Positions 1 through 6,037 are shown, numbered from the stretch's first letter. The stretch: 6,229 bases of DNA from Dialister sp. UBA734 (GCA_002297935.1 DBLC01000087.1:3047-9275); one strand, 5' to 3'. Numbers and translations are program-made. The notes: generated from the letters alone by a model not told the origin.

Positions 1-27
1 GCCCCAATACCCCTTTTTTATATAATA
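1..27 (-). repeat. Possible partial copy of the 1761-1918 fold-back element, cut by the window edge
   Basis: Read on the minus strand, this stretch ends in an A-run followed by GGGGTATTGGGGC. That matches the loop and inner right stem of the 1761-1918 element (plus strand 1835-1852) at 16 of 18 positions, and it is preceded by ATTATATA, as in that element's inner stem. The segment between stem and loop is shorter here. It lies 23-49 bases past the stop codon of the glycosyltransferase at 50-1729, so it could also sit in that transcript's 3' end. The match is short and A/G-rich, so chance similarity is possible; the sequence left of base 1 would decide. Confidence 0.35.
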
Positions 28-49
28 CACAGATTCGATGTAAGGATAG

Positions 50-1729
50 TTAACTATGTGTGTTCAGCTGGTCTTTATTTACTAAAATATAAATATTTCC
101 CGATACCAGTTTCTTTGCCAAGACGAACCGATGGCGCAGGAGCCACTGATCGAAGAGTTTTTGCTTGTTCTTCGCTACGTAGAGGAAGACTGGTTCTGAT
201 GGATTTTCGTGACTTTCCATAAATTCTGTATCCGAGACGGATGGCATGGCGTATTTGTCATTCCAGCGGGCGTCTCGATTTTCTTCTTTTTCATGCAAGG
301 TGGGCACCAGCCGTGTGGCGGTTTCTCCGGTGTAGTAGGTGTAGCTGGCGGGGTAGGATTGGAAGAAATAATGCTCTCCCGGTGCTGCATGGAGGGCTTC
401 GTCCAGTTCCAGTGTCGAACGGGTGGGCAGGTAGCGGGGAAGGCCTTCCATCATGAGGCAAAGAAGCATGGAAGCAGTGACGCAGGTGATGATCGTGAGT
501 CGTTTGTATTGGTTGGCTTTCCAGCGAAGGAGGTAGGCGAAAAGTCCGTAGGCAATGACGAGGTAGAAAATCCACCAATTTCCTTCTTTGATATACACCG
601 TGCCGGCCGTGCAGGCGATCATGAGAAGCAGCAAACCAAGACCACCCCAAAGGGCGGTGGTTTTATCGCCCAGTCGCATTTTTGGTGCCGCAAAGGCAGC
701 CAGAATGATAGCAGGCACTACGGCAATGTAGGTGTAGGTGACGTACTTGGTCGCCATCAATGTATAAAAGAGAAGGGTGCCCCAGCACCAGACCATGAGG
801 AAACGGTAGAAATTAGTTTTCTCTTTCCAACCTTTCCACATTTCATAAAAGGAAAGAAAGGCCCAGGGAAGAAGAGCCGCAGGCAGAAGAACCAGGTAGT
901 AATAGATATGATTATCTTCTGGATGTTCTGAAGAGGTGGCGCGGACCACGTTGTGCAGGCCAAGAAATTCATTGATGAAATCACTGCCGTGGATGATAAC
1001 CATGCCGCCATACCAGGGGAGAACCACCACAAAGAAAGCCAAGAGGCCTTGCCAGGGGAAAAGGCGGAGAATGGTCTTTGGTGATTTCATAGAGAGACAC
1101 CAGAGAACCAGAAGGATTCCAGGAAGCACTAGGCCTACCGGACCTTTGGTAAGGCAGGCTAAACCTGCAGCGGCGTAGGCAATGACTAAATGTTTCTTGC
1201 TGTTTTCTGTGATGCCGATGTAAGCAGACAGCAAGGTGGGAATGGTCCATAAAAGTAAAATGCTGTCGGTGATGATGGCATGGGAAATCACCCAAAATTC
1301 TAGGGACACTGCCAGCATGCAGCCGGACCACATGGCAATCACATTGTCCTTCAAAATCCGGCGGACATACCAAATGAGAAGGGTCGTAGAAAGGGCGCCG
1401 CAGAATGCCGAAGGGATGCGAGACGCCAAGTCAGTGAAACCAAAAAGGCTATAGCTGAAGGACAAGAGCCAATACACCATGATGGGCTTGTCATACCAGA
1501 AGACACCGTAAATCTGTGGGGACATCCAGTTGCCCGAGGTGACCATTTCTTTTGCGGTCAGGGCATAATTGGACTCCACTGGATCGGTGATGGGGAGTAG
1601 CCAGCTGCCCCATAGGAAAAATAAGAAAGCAATTACAAAGAGTCCCACCAGGGATTCTATAGTCAGCCGAGAAGACTTCTCTTCCTGGGCGGCCATCTTT
1701 TTTGCTCGTTTTTGACGTTTAGTACTCAT
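50..1729 (-). CDS. ArnT-like GT-C membrane glycosyltransferase (GT-1; PMT_2/GT83-type)
   Basis: This 559-residue integral membrane protein is of the dolichyl/undecaprenyl-phosphate-sugar glycosyltransferase type, which moves a sugar from a polyprenyl-phosphate donor to an envelope acceptor on the outer face of the inner membrane. The order is a basic N-terminus (1-22), a first membrane helix (about 26-46), the large first loop with the signature region DPVESNY (49-55) and FWYDKP (77-82), then some ten or more hydrophobic helices to about residue 427, and a soluble C-terminal domain (430-559). Family landmarks visible are TKGPVG (194-199), HN (259-260) followed by the EHP...YYY..LLPAALLPW stretch, and TKYVTY (327-332). 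Length fits ArnT relatives (about 550). Oddly, the usual Asp-Glu pair reads Val51-Glu52, with an Asp two residues earlier (Asp49). The start at 1729 has AAGGAG seven bases upstream. Acceptor and sugar cannot be told from sequence. It follows a paralogue on the same strand, separated by a fold-back repeat. Confidence 0.9.
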   Translation of the reverse strand: MSTKRQKRAKKMAAQEEKSSRLTIESLVGLFVIAFLFFLWGSWLLPITDPVESNYALTAKEMVTSGNWMSPQIYGVFWYDKPIMVYWLLSFSYSLFGFTDLASRIPSAFCGALSTTLLIWYVRRILKDNVIAMWSGCMLAVSLEFWVISHAIITDSILLLWTIPTLLSAYIGITENSKKHLVIAYAAAGLACLTKGPVGLVLPGILLVLWCLSMKSPKTILRLFPWQGLLAFFVVVLPWYGGMVIIHGSDFINEFLGLHNVVRATSSEHPEDNHIYYYLVLLPAALLPWAFLSFYEMWKGWKEKTNFYRFLMVWCWGTLLFYTLMATKYVTYTYIAVVPAIILAAFAAPKMRLGDKTTALWGGLGLLLLMIACTAGTVYIKEGNWWIFYLVIAYGLFAYLLRWKANQYKRLTIITCVTASMLLCLMMEGLPRYLPTRSTLELDEALHAAPGEHYFFQSYPASYTYYTGETATRLVPTLHEKEENRDARWNDKYAMPSVSDTEFMESHENPSEPVFLYVAKNKQKLFDQWLLRHRFVLAKKLVSGNIYILVNKDQLNTHS

Positions 1730-1736
1730 TCATGGA

Positions 1737-1742
1737 CTCCTT
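1737..1742 (-). promoter_or_regulatory. Ribosome binding site of GT-1
   Basis: AAGGAG on the minus strand lies seven bases before the ATG at 1727-1729. Another ATG at 1731-1733 is only three bases from this site and in a different frame, so the spacing picks the 1729 start. Confidence 0.7.
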
Positions 1743-1760
1743 GTTGAATAGTGCAGAAGA

Positions 1761-1918
1761 ATGCGTAATGCGAAGTGCGTAGTGCGTAATGAAGGTGGCG
1801 GCGCACAAATTATATAGCGCCGCAAAATTTTTGATAAAAGGGGTGTTGGGGCGCTATATAATCTGATGCGCCCATTCCACCATTACGCACTACGCACTAC
1901 GCACTTCGCATTACGCAT
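1761..1918. repeat. Heptamer-armed fold-back (MITE-like) element
   Basis: A 158-bp imperfect palindrome fills most of the gap between the two glycosyltransferase genes. The outer arms (1761-1791 and 1881-1918) are tandem 7-bp units of the type GCGTAAT/GCGAAGT/GCGTAGT. They are perfect inverted copies, except that the right arm has one extra GCGTAGT unit (five against four). Inside is a GGTGG...GCGCA segment, then a perfect 13-bp inverted pair, ATTATATAGCGCC (1809-1821 with 1850-1862), around a 28-bp loop. Transcribed, it would form a long hairpin between the two coding regions. There is no open reading frame and no clear target-site duplication at the ends. It could be a non-autonomous mobile element, a processing or stability hairpin, or a weak terminator. 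Confidence 0.8.
1809..1837 (-). promoter_or_regulatory. Weak candidate promoter inside the fold-back, facing GT-1
   Basis: The minus strand carries TATAAT (1809-1814) with TTATCA (1832-1837) 17 bp upstream. The -10 is perfect and the -35 matches 4 of 6. Because the inner stem is palindromic, a second TATAAT faces the other way at 1857-1862, but its best -35 (TTGATA, 1831-1836) is 20 bp away. This may give GT-1 its own transcription start; A/T-rich palindromes produce such boxes easily. Confidence 0.25.
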
Positions 1919-1949
1919 GTATTAAAAACCATACTATTGAGATGTGAAC

Positions 1950-3539
1950 TCAATCTTTTTTCTCTACAAAGTAAGCCGTGTCTTTTTCCCAGAGAATTTG
2001 GCAGGAGGCTTTGAGCTCTTCCGGCCAGTGGTTGTAAATTTTCTTTTGCACCAAGATGTATGCTTGGTCCGGCAACGGTTTTTCTTCTGTCTTTCCGGGA
2101 AGCAGGACGCCTTGGTCTTTATTTCTTTCATCGATTTTCTTTTTTCGTACATCGTATTCCGGTAGGGCTTCGCCGTAGATGTCGGTATAGAAAGCCACGG
2201 AAGGACGATAGAAGGTATCGATGTACAGGGAAATGGCAGGATTTCTAGGAGCATGCTCCAGTTTTTCCGCAATGGCCTGGGACGTGAATAGGCTGCTTAC
2301 GGAAGAGGCGAACAGGCCCCACACGGAGAAAACGAAAATCAGAACCAGCATGGCCTGGGTGAAAAGAAATTCCCGGATACGTCCGTGTTTCACTTGATAC
2401 ACCGCCCACAGGGCCGAGAGGATCATGAACGCAGAAATGCCATATTTCACCCAAGCACCACCGGAAGGGGTCAAGGGGGCCAAGCTGATGGCTACCGCCG
2501 TGATGATGGCAAAGAACAAATGGCATCCCATGAGTGTAGGGGACACATGACCATCTTCTTCCAACGAGGTGAGGTAGGTCCCGGCCAGCATGGAGAGTGG
2601 CGGGAACATCGGAAGAATGTAGGAAAAGAGTTGGGTGGAAGAAATAGAGAAGAACAGGAAAATGAAGAGGGCCCACACCATGAAAAAGAGAAGGGTCGGA
2701 TTGTTTCTCCATGCCTTGCACCGGCGAAGCAGGCCCGGCAGGGTTCCGCACCAGGGATAGAAGCCTGCCAGGAGTACCACCAAGTACAGCCAGTAGTGAT
2801 TCTGCCCCGCATGTTCCGGACTGACGAAGCGGGTCACGTTGTGATAGCCCAAGAAGGTATCGATGAAGGCGTCGCCGTGAATGGTGCCCATAGCGATGTA
2901 CCAGGGAAGGCCCACCAGACAAGCCAGCGGAATGCCCCAGTACCATTTGAGGGCCATAATATTTCTAAAGGTAAACTGTTTGGAGAAAATCATCCAAAGT
3001 CCCACAATGAGAGCGGGGAAGCCGAATCCGATGGGACCTTTCGCCAAGAGGGCTAGCCCACAGGAAATATAGGCCGGGATGTATTCTTTGCGGAGAAAGG
3101 AAATCAACGCTACGGTCAAGGTGAGGGTCAGCACCGTATCGGTGACCGCACTTCGAGCCAGAACGATGATTTCCAAAGAGGTGGCGCAGATGAAAGCCCC
3201 GCGAAGGGCTGCCTTTTCGCACAATAGTTTTCGGGTGGACAGGTACAGATACACCGGCGTGATGGCCCCCAAGAACGCCGAGGGGAGCCGGGCACTCCAG
3301 GTGGAAATCCCGAAGAGAGAAAAGGAAAGGCCTTCCAGCCAATAGAAAAGAGGCGGCTTATCATACCAGAATTCTCCATAAATCCGAGGGGACAACCAGT
3401 CGCCGGTGGACAGCATTTCTTTGGCCGTCTCGCCGTACACTGGCTCATCCGGATCCAGAAGTGGAATCAGGCCGCCAAACAACATATATATAAGGAAACA
3501 AAATAGAAAGAGAAGAATACAATTTTTGTTGATTTTCAT
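1950..3539 (-). CDS. ArnT-like GT-C membrane glycosyltransferase (GT-2; PMT_2/GT83-type)
   Basis: This 529-residue paralogue of the protein at 50-1729 carries the canonical family motif. After one N-terminal helix (7-26) comes LLDPDEPVYGE (27-37) with the Asp31-Glu32 pair expected at the active site, then TAKEM (38-42) and FWYDKP (57-62). Further landmarks are AKGPIG (166-171), HN (233-234), the EHAGQNHYW...AGFYPW stretch (242-263) and STQLFSYILP (301-310), with a soluble C-terminus from about 415. Known family role: transfer of a sugar such as 4-amino-4-deoxyarabinose or a hexose from undecaprenyl phosphate to a lipid or protein outside the cytoplasm; the exact substrates are not readable here. 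The ATG overlaps the TGA of the upstream dedA-like gene (ATGA), and no good Shine-Dalgarno is present, only an A-rich run, so translation is probably coupled to dedA. Regulation would come from the dedA promoter. Confidence 0.92.
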   Translation of the reverse strand: MKINKNCILLFLFCFLIYMLFGGLIPLLDPDEPVYGETAKEMLSTGDWLSPRIYGEFWYDKPPLFYWLEGLSFSLFGISTWSARLPSAFLGAITPVYLYLSTRKLLCEKAALRGAFICATSLEIIVLARSAVTDTVLTLTLTVALISFLRKEYIPAYISCGLALLAKGPIGFGFPALIVGLWMIFSKQFTFRNIMALKWYWGIPLACLVGLPWYIAMGTIHGDAFIDTFLGYHNVTRFVSPEHAGQNHYWLYLVVLLAGFYPWCGTLPGLLRRCKAWRNNPTLLFFMVWALFIFLFFSISSTQLFSYILPMFPPLSMLAGTYLTSLEEDGHVSPTLMGCHLFFAIITAVAISLAPLTPSGGAWVKYGISAFMILSALWAVYQVKHGRIREFLFTQAMLVLIFVFSVWGLFASSVSSLFTSQAIAEKLEHAPRNPAISLYIDTFYRPSVAFYTDIYGEALPEYDVRKKKIDERNKDQGVLLPGKTEEKPLPDQAYILVQKKIYNHWPEELKASCQILWEKDTAYFVEKKD

Positions 3540-4126
3540 TTTTTATTTTTTCTTGTATGATACCAATGAAATACGCCGGCAATGAGGGCGCAAAGAACGA
3601 CACAGACCATGGCGATTTCCAGTTTGTAATTCAAAAGAAGCTGCCAATTTTCTCCCAGCATGGCTCCCATATAGACCAGGAAAATCGTCCAAGGCACGGT
3701 GCCGGCGATGGTGAGAATCATAAATTCCGGCAAAGGAAATTGGGCAATACCGGCGGGGAGGGAAATAAACGTCCGCACCCCAGGAAGCAGGCGACCGGTG
3801 AAGACCGCAATGGCGCCGTATTCTTCAAACCAATCTTTTGCGGCAATCATTTTTTTCGCCGTCATGCCCCCTTTGGCGGTGTGGCGGAGAATCAACTCGC
3901 GGCCGCCCTTGTGTCCCATCCAGTAAGAAGCCAAAGATCCCACCAGGCCAGCCACCGTGGCGATGACTACGGTAGGCCAAAAAGTGAATACATTTTGGGA
4001 AACTAGAAATCCAGCAAATCCCAGAATGATTTCACTGGGAATGGGAATATTCATATTTTCCAGAACCATGCAAAGGAAAAGAGCCAAATAGCCCCATTCG
4101 TTTAAGAAAGAAATGATGATGTCCAT
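3536..4126 (-). CDS. DedA/VTT-family membrane protein (SNARE-associated Golgi protein family)
   Basis: At 196 residues it has the normal length for bacterial DedA proteins. The N-terminal part shows the re-entrant-loop signature E23...NIPIPSE (26-32), then G71, the family hallmark FTGRLLPGVR (109-118) with Arg112 and Arg118, and LPAG (123-126). Hydrophobic helices run at about 12-22, 33-70, 136-158 and 170-187, and the tail is Lys-rich. Members of this family move lipids: some return undecaprenyl phosphate from the outer to the inner face of the membrane, others flip phosphatidylethanolamine. They often affect resistance to cationic peptides. The start is supported by AAAGGA at 4133-4138, six bases upstream. 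The gene overlaps the following ArnT-like gene by 4 bp, which favours the carrier-recycling role, though that is inference. A promoter at 4399-4427 would give it a long leader holding the 4146-4276 palindrome. Confidence 0.93.
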   Translation of the reverse strand: MDIIISFLNEWGYLALFLCMVLENMNIPIPSEIILGFAGFLVSQNVFTFWPTVVIATVAGLVGSLASYWMGHKGGRELILRHTAKGGMTAKKMIAAKDWFEEYGAIAVFTGRLLPGVRTFISLPAGIAQFPLPEFMILTIAGTVPWTIFLVYMGAMLGENWQLLLNYKLEIAMVCVVLCALIAGVFHWYHTRKNKK

Positions 4127-4145
4127 AGGGAGTCCTTTGTGAATA

Positions 4146-4276
4146 CAGGTTGCAAAGGTTTCTCAGGTAACTCAGGTTGCTCAGGTTTCCCGAATGTGCT
4201 GATTGACGCTTGCGTTATTTGGTACATTCGAAAACCTTCAGAACCCTTAGAACCCTTAGAATCTTCAGAACCTTTT
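4146..4276. repeat. Nonamer-armed fold-back element A (in the dedA leader)
   Basis: Each arm has exactly four 9-bp units: GGTTGCAAA, GGTTTCTCA, GGTAACTCA, GGTTGCTCA on the left (4148-4183), and GGTTCTGAA- or GGTTCTAAG-type units on the minus strand of the right arm (4237-4272). Inside them is CGAATGTGC (4191-4199) facing CGAATGTAC on the other strand (4222-4230), then a small ACGC/GCGT tip at 4206-4215. All levels share one centre at about 4210. The arms resemble each other within themselves more than across the palindrome. The element lies 20 bp upstream of the dedA start, so it should be transcribed as a hairpin ahead of the gene. Confidence 0.75.
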
Positions 4277-4398
4277 ATGGCATAAGAAATGATAGAGCCG
4301 TGTTATTCCAATACTGCATATTATTATATGGTATAAAATTAAATAAGACATAAATAAATGACAAATGAAATGTTTTGATAGAAATCACACTTCTTTAC

Positions 4399-4427
4399 AC
4401 TATAGCATGATACAGAATTGGGGTCAA
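4399..4427 (-). promoter_or_regulatory. Promoter for the dedA-GT operon
   Basis: On the minus strand TTGACC (4422-4427) is followed, after exactly 17 bp, by TATAGT (4399-4404), and TG lies one base before the -10 (extended -10). Both boxes match 5 of 6. Transcription would start near 4392 and give dedA a leader of about 265 nt that contains element A. It lies just outside the left end of element B. Confidence 0.65.
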
Positions 4428-4442
4428 TGGGAAACAAGTTGC

Positions 4443-4894
4443 ATAGGTTGCTAAGGTTACAAAAGGTTCTGAAGGTTCTGAGGGGTTCTCGGATGTGTCT
4501 CTAACCGAAACCGTCATTTCGACCGGTCGTATTCGTGCGAACTGTAACTAAAGATATAAAACGCAATGTGTAGGAGAGTGGAGAAATCTTGCAGCACTAG
4601 CGGAAAAGGCTTTCTGCTTCCAATCATAACGGTGAGACAACATCTCGAGCAAAGCGAGAGAAGCCGCTCTAGCGAGCGGTATTGCTTTGTTGAATAAGCT
4701 GTAACGCCGTAATTATGTTTCTTTAAGCCCTTACCGTTGGTGCTGATGAGATTTCTCCACTCAGGGGTACATCACATTTCAATCCAGCTATGTCATCTTG
4801 CACAAATACGACCGGTCGAAATGACGGTTTCGGCTGGCGGCACTTTCGAGGAACCTGAGCTACCTTAGAATCTTGAGAAACCTGAGCAACCTGT
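4443..4894. repeat. Large nonamer-armed fold-back element B
   Basis: A roughly 450-bp nested palindrome has one centre near 4669. From outside in it contains four GGTT-type units per arm (left 4446-4482 as 9, 10, 9, 9 bp; right 4856-4891 as four 9-mers); a GGTTC-TCGAATGTG-like box; a 34-bp inverted repeat identical at 33 positions (4505-4538 with 4800-4833), which itself holds the palindrome CGACCGGTCG; a perfect 14-bp inverted pair GAGTGGAGAAATCT (4576-4589 with 4749-4762); CAGCAC/GTGCTG (4592-4597 with 4740-4745) with further imperfect pairing; and a tip hairpin CCGCTC-TAGC-GAGCGG (4664-4679), with a second small stem TCTCG/CGAGA at 4643-4659. It encodes no convincing protein. It lies between the divergent promoters at 4399-4427 and 4976-5004, so neither would transcribe it. 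It may be a non-autonomous mobile element or a structured RNA locus. Confidence 0.75.
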
Positions 4895-4943
4895 AATATC
4901 TAGCCGAATCATTCCTACTGTCTCAAACTCACATGAGCGATAA

Positions 4944-4959
4944 GTGCATAAAAATGCAC
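4944..4959. promoter_or_regulatory. ARG-box-like operator upstream of the transporter promoter
   Basis: GTGCATAAAAATGCAC is a perfect 6-bp inverted pair around AAAA. It fits the ArgR/AhrC ARG-box pattern TGAATWWWWATTCA at 12 of 14 positions (TGCATAAAAATGCA). It ends 16 bp before the -35 of the lipoprotein gene. A weaker resemblance (10 of 14) at 4996-5009 overlaps the -10. Control by arginine is inferred, and another palindrome-binding repressor is possible. Confidence 0.4.
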
Positions 4960-4975
4960 AATATACGTCAATTAT

Positions 4976-5004
4976 TTGACATACACACACAATGTTGTTA
5001 AAAT
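4976..5004 (+). promoter_or_regulatory. Strong sigma-70-type promoter of the solute-binding lipoprotein gene
   Basis: A perfect TTGACA (4976-4981), a 17-bp spacer and TAAAAT (4999-5004, 5 of 6) predict a transcript start near 5011. An in-frame ATG at 5005 lies directly after the -10 and before this predicted start, so it should not be in the mRNA. The true translation start must be further down. Confidence 0.8.
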
Positions 5005-5048
5005 ATGCATAGTAAGCTTCAAGCAAGATTCGTAATAATTTCAATGAT

Positions 5049-5052
5049 GGAG
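5049..5052 (+). promoter_or_regulatory. Ribosome binding site of the solute-binding lipoprotein gene
   Basis: GGAG lies nine bases before the ATG at 5062 and twelve before the next in-frame ATG at 5065. The in-frame ATGs at 5044 and 5047 have no such site upstream. It therefore supports 5062 as the start. Confidence 0.55.
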
Positions 5053-5061
5053 ATGATCAGT

Positions 5062-5862
5062 ATGATGGGTAAAAAGTTAAAATTGGCATTAGCACTGGGC
5101 GCTATGGCAGCGACTTTTCTGGCAGCTGGTTGTGGCGGAGACAAAGGAAATCAGCCGGCCGCTAAATCCGGCAGCGGCATTCCGGCGGTGATTCGTGTCG
5201 GCTCTGAAACCACATTCCCTCCGTTTGAATTTACCAAAGATGATAAATATGTAGGATTCGATTTGGACCTGGCCGATGCAGTGATTAAGCAGATGGGCAG
5301 CCAGATGGAATTCAAGAGCATGGGCTTTGATGCGCTCATTCCAGCCGTCCAGTCTGGACAGATTGATATGATTGCCGCAGGTCTCGATGCGACCCCGGAA
5401 AGAGAAAAGCAGGTGGCTTTCTCTGATAAATATTTCACCCAGAACGGCTATGTGATCATTGTCAGAAAAGACAATAACGATATCAAAGACTGGGCTGACC
5501 TGGAAGGCAAAAACGTGGGCGCTCAGGTAGGAACCCAGCAGGTGAAACTGGCCCAGGAAGCAAAACCGGCCCAGGTGAAACAGTTGGACTCCAATTCTCA
5601 GGCTTTCATGGAACTGCAGGCAGGCACACTGGATGCCGTAGCTATTGACCAGCCAGTCGGCATGTACTACTTGAAACAGGGCGGCGACAAAGATTTGAAA
5701 CTGGTCGGCACCGCCAAAGAAGCCAGCGGCATGGTCTTTGCTATGAAGAAGGAAAACAAAGAACTGCAGACTGCTGTCAACAAAGCGCTGAAAGAACTCC
5801 ATGAAAATGGTACCTACGATAAAATTTATGAAAAATGGTTTGGCAAGCAAGACAAAAAATAA
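5062..5862 (+). CDS. Polar amino acid ABC transporter substrate-binding lipoprotein (SBP_bac_3 family)
   Basis: This 266-residue extracytoplasmic receptor captures an amino acid and delivers it to an ABC permease. It begins with a lipoprotein signal: basic MMGKKLK, a hydrophobic stretch, then LAAGC with the lipidated Cys24. After a short Gly/Lys/Pro linker comes the mature fold with the family motifs GSETTFPPFEF (47-57), GFDLDLADAV (65-74), GFDALIPAVQSGQID (88-102), and the ligand-binding LDATPEREKQVAFS (108-121), where Thr111 and Arg114 usually hold the substrate carboxylate. VGTQQ (156-160) and AIDQP (194-198) with Asp196, the usual amino-group contact, follow. The family binds glutamine, arginine, histidine or cystine; the exact ligand is unclear, although the ARG-box-like site upstream favours a basic amino acid. 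The reading frame is open back to an ATG at 5005, but that is too close to the promoter. No permease or ATPase gene lies in the window; one may begin after 6229. Confidence 0.93.
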   Translation: MMGKKLKLALALGAMAATFLAAGCGGDKGNQPAAKSGSGIPAVIRVGSETTFPPFEFTKDDKYVGFDLDLADAVIKQMGSQMEFKSMGFDALIPAVQSGQIDMIAAGLDATPEREKQVAFSDKYFTQNGYVIIVRKDNNDIKDWADLEGKNVGAQVGTQQVKLAQEAKPAQVKQLDSNSQAFMELQAGTLDAVAIDQPVGMYYLKQGGDKDLKLVGTAKEASGMVFAMKKENKELQTAVNKALKELHENGTYDKIYEKWFGKQDKK

Positions 5863-5891
5863 TGCGTCGCTTAGGTTTGCGACACTTGACG

Positions 5892-5920
5892 TTGATTTCG
5901 TGGATGCGATAGGTTATTAT
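5892..5920 (+). promoter_or_regulatory. Weak candidate promoter downstream of the lipoprotein gene
   Basis: TTGATT (5892-5897), a 17-bp spacer and TATTAT (5915-5920) match 4 and 5 of 6. If used, the transcript would start near 5927 and run into the hairpin at 5971-6020, which would then act as an attenuator. The better promoter at 6167-6195 makes this one less needed. Confidence 0.3.
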
Positions 5921-5970
5921 TCTACTGCATTGTATTTTCAACATAGCATAGATGTCGCTTAACCAAAGGG

Positions 5971-6020
5971 TAAAAGGGGTATGAAAGGTTATGAAATAAT
6001 CTTTTGTACCTCTTTTTGTT
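5971..6020 (+). terminator. Probable rho-independent terminator after the lipoprotein gene
   Basis: AAAAGGGGTATGAAAG (5972-5987) can pair along 16 bp, with G-U wobbles, to CTTTTGTACCTCTTTT (6001-6016) around a 13-base loop. The right arm runs into a T-rich tract. It starts about 110 bases after the stop codon, which is long but plausible. A shorter stem GTCGC/GCGAC lies directly after the stop (5866-5883) and has no T-tract. The A-rich left arm means the hairpin might also work in the reverse direction. Confidence 0.45.
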
Positions 6021-6037
6021 TCCTTGAAGTCCAAAAA

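Noticed and set aside
209..931. Plus-strand 240-codon open frame
   Set aside because: It lies wholly antisense to the glycosyltransferase gene, and its product is low-complexity Gly/Lys/His-rich sequence with no family resemblance.
4443..4894. Insertion sequence with transposase
   Set aside because: There is no open frame of useful length between the arms; at most this is a non-autonomous element.
5005..5061. Upstream in-frame start of the lipoprotein at 5005
   Set aside because: The ATG directly follows the -10 box, so it would not be in the mRNA, and it would add 19 residues before a normal signal peptide.
5089..5850. Minus-strand 253-codon open frame opposite the lipoprotein gene
   Set aside because: It is antisense to a clear SBP_bac_3 gene with full motifs; the product looks like a reverse-strand shadow and has no ribosome binding site of note.
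5866..5883. Terminator directly after the lipoprotein stop
   Set aside because: The stem is only 5 bp with an 8-base loop and no T-tract; the hairpin at 5971-6020 is better.
5927..6020. T-box or amino acid riboswitch before the next gene
   Set aside because: Only about 45 bases separate the weak promoter's start from the hairpin, too short for a T-box, and no conserved T-box sequence was seen.
5777..6034. Minus-strand 85-codon open frame
   Set aside because: It runs across the terminator-like hairpin and into the end of the lipoprotein gene, with no recognisable domain.
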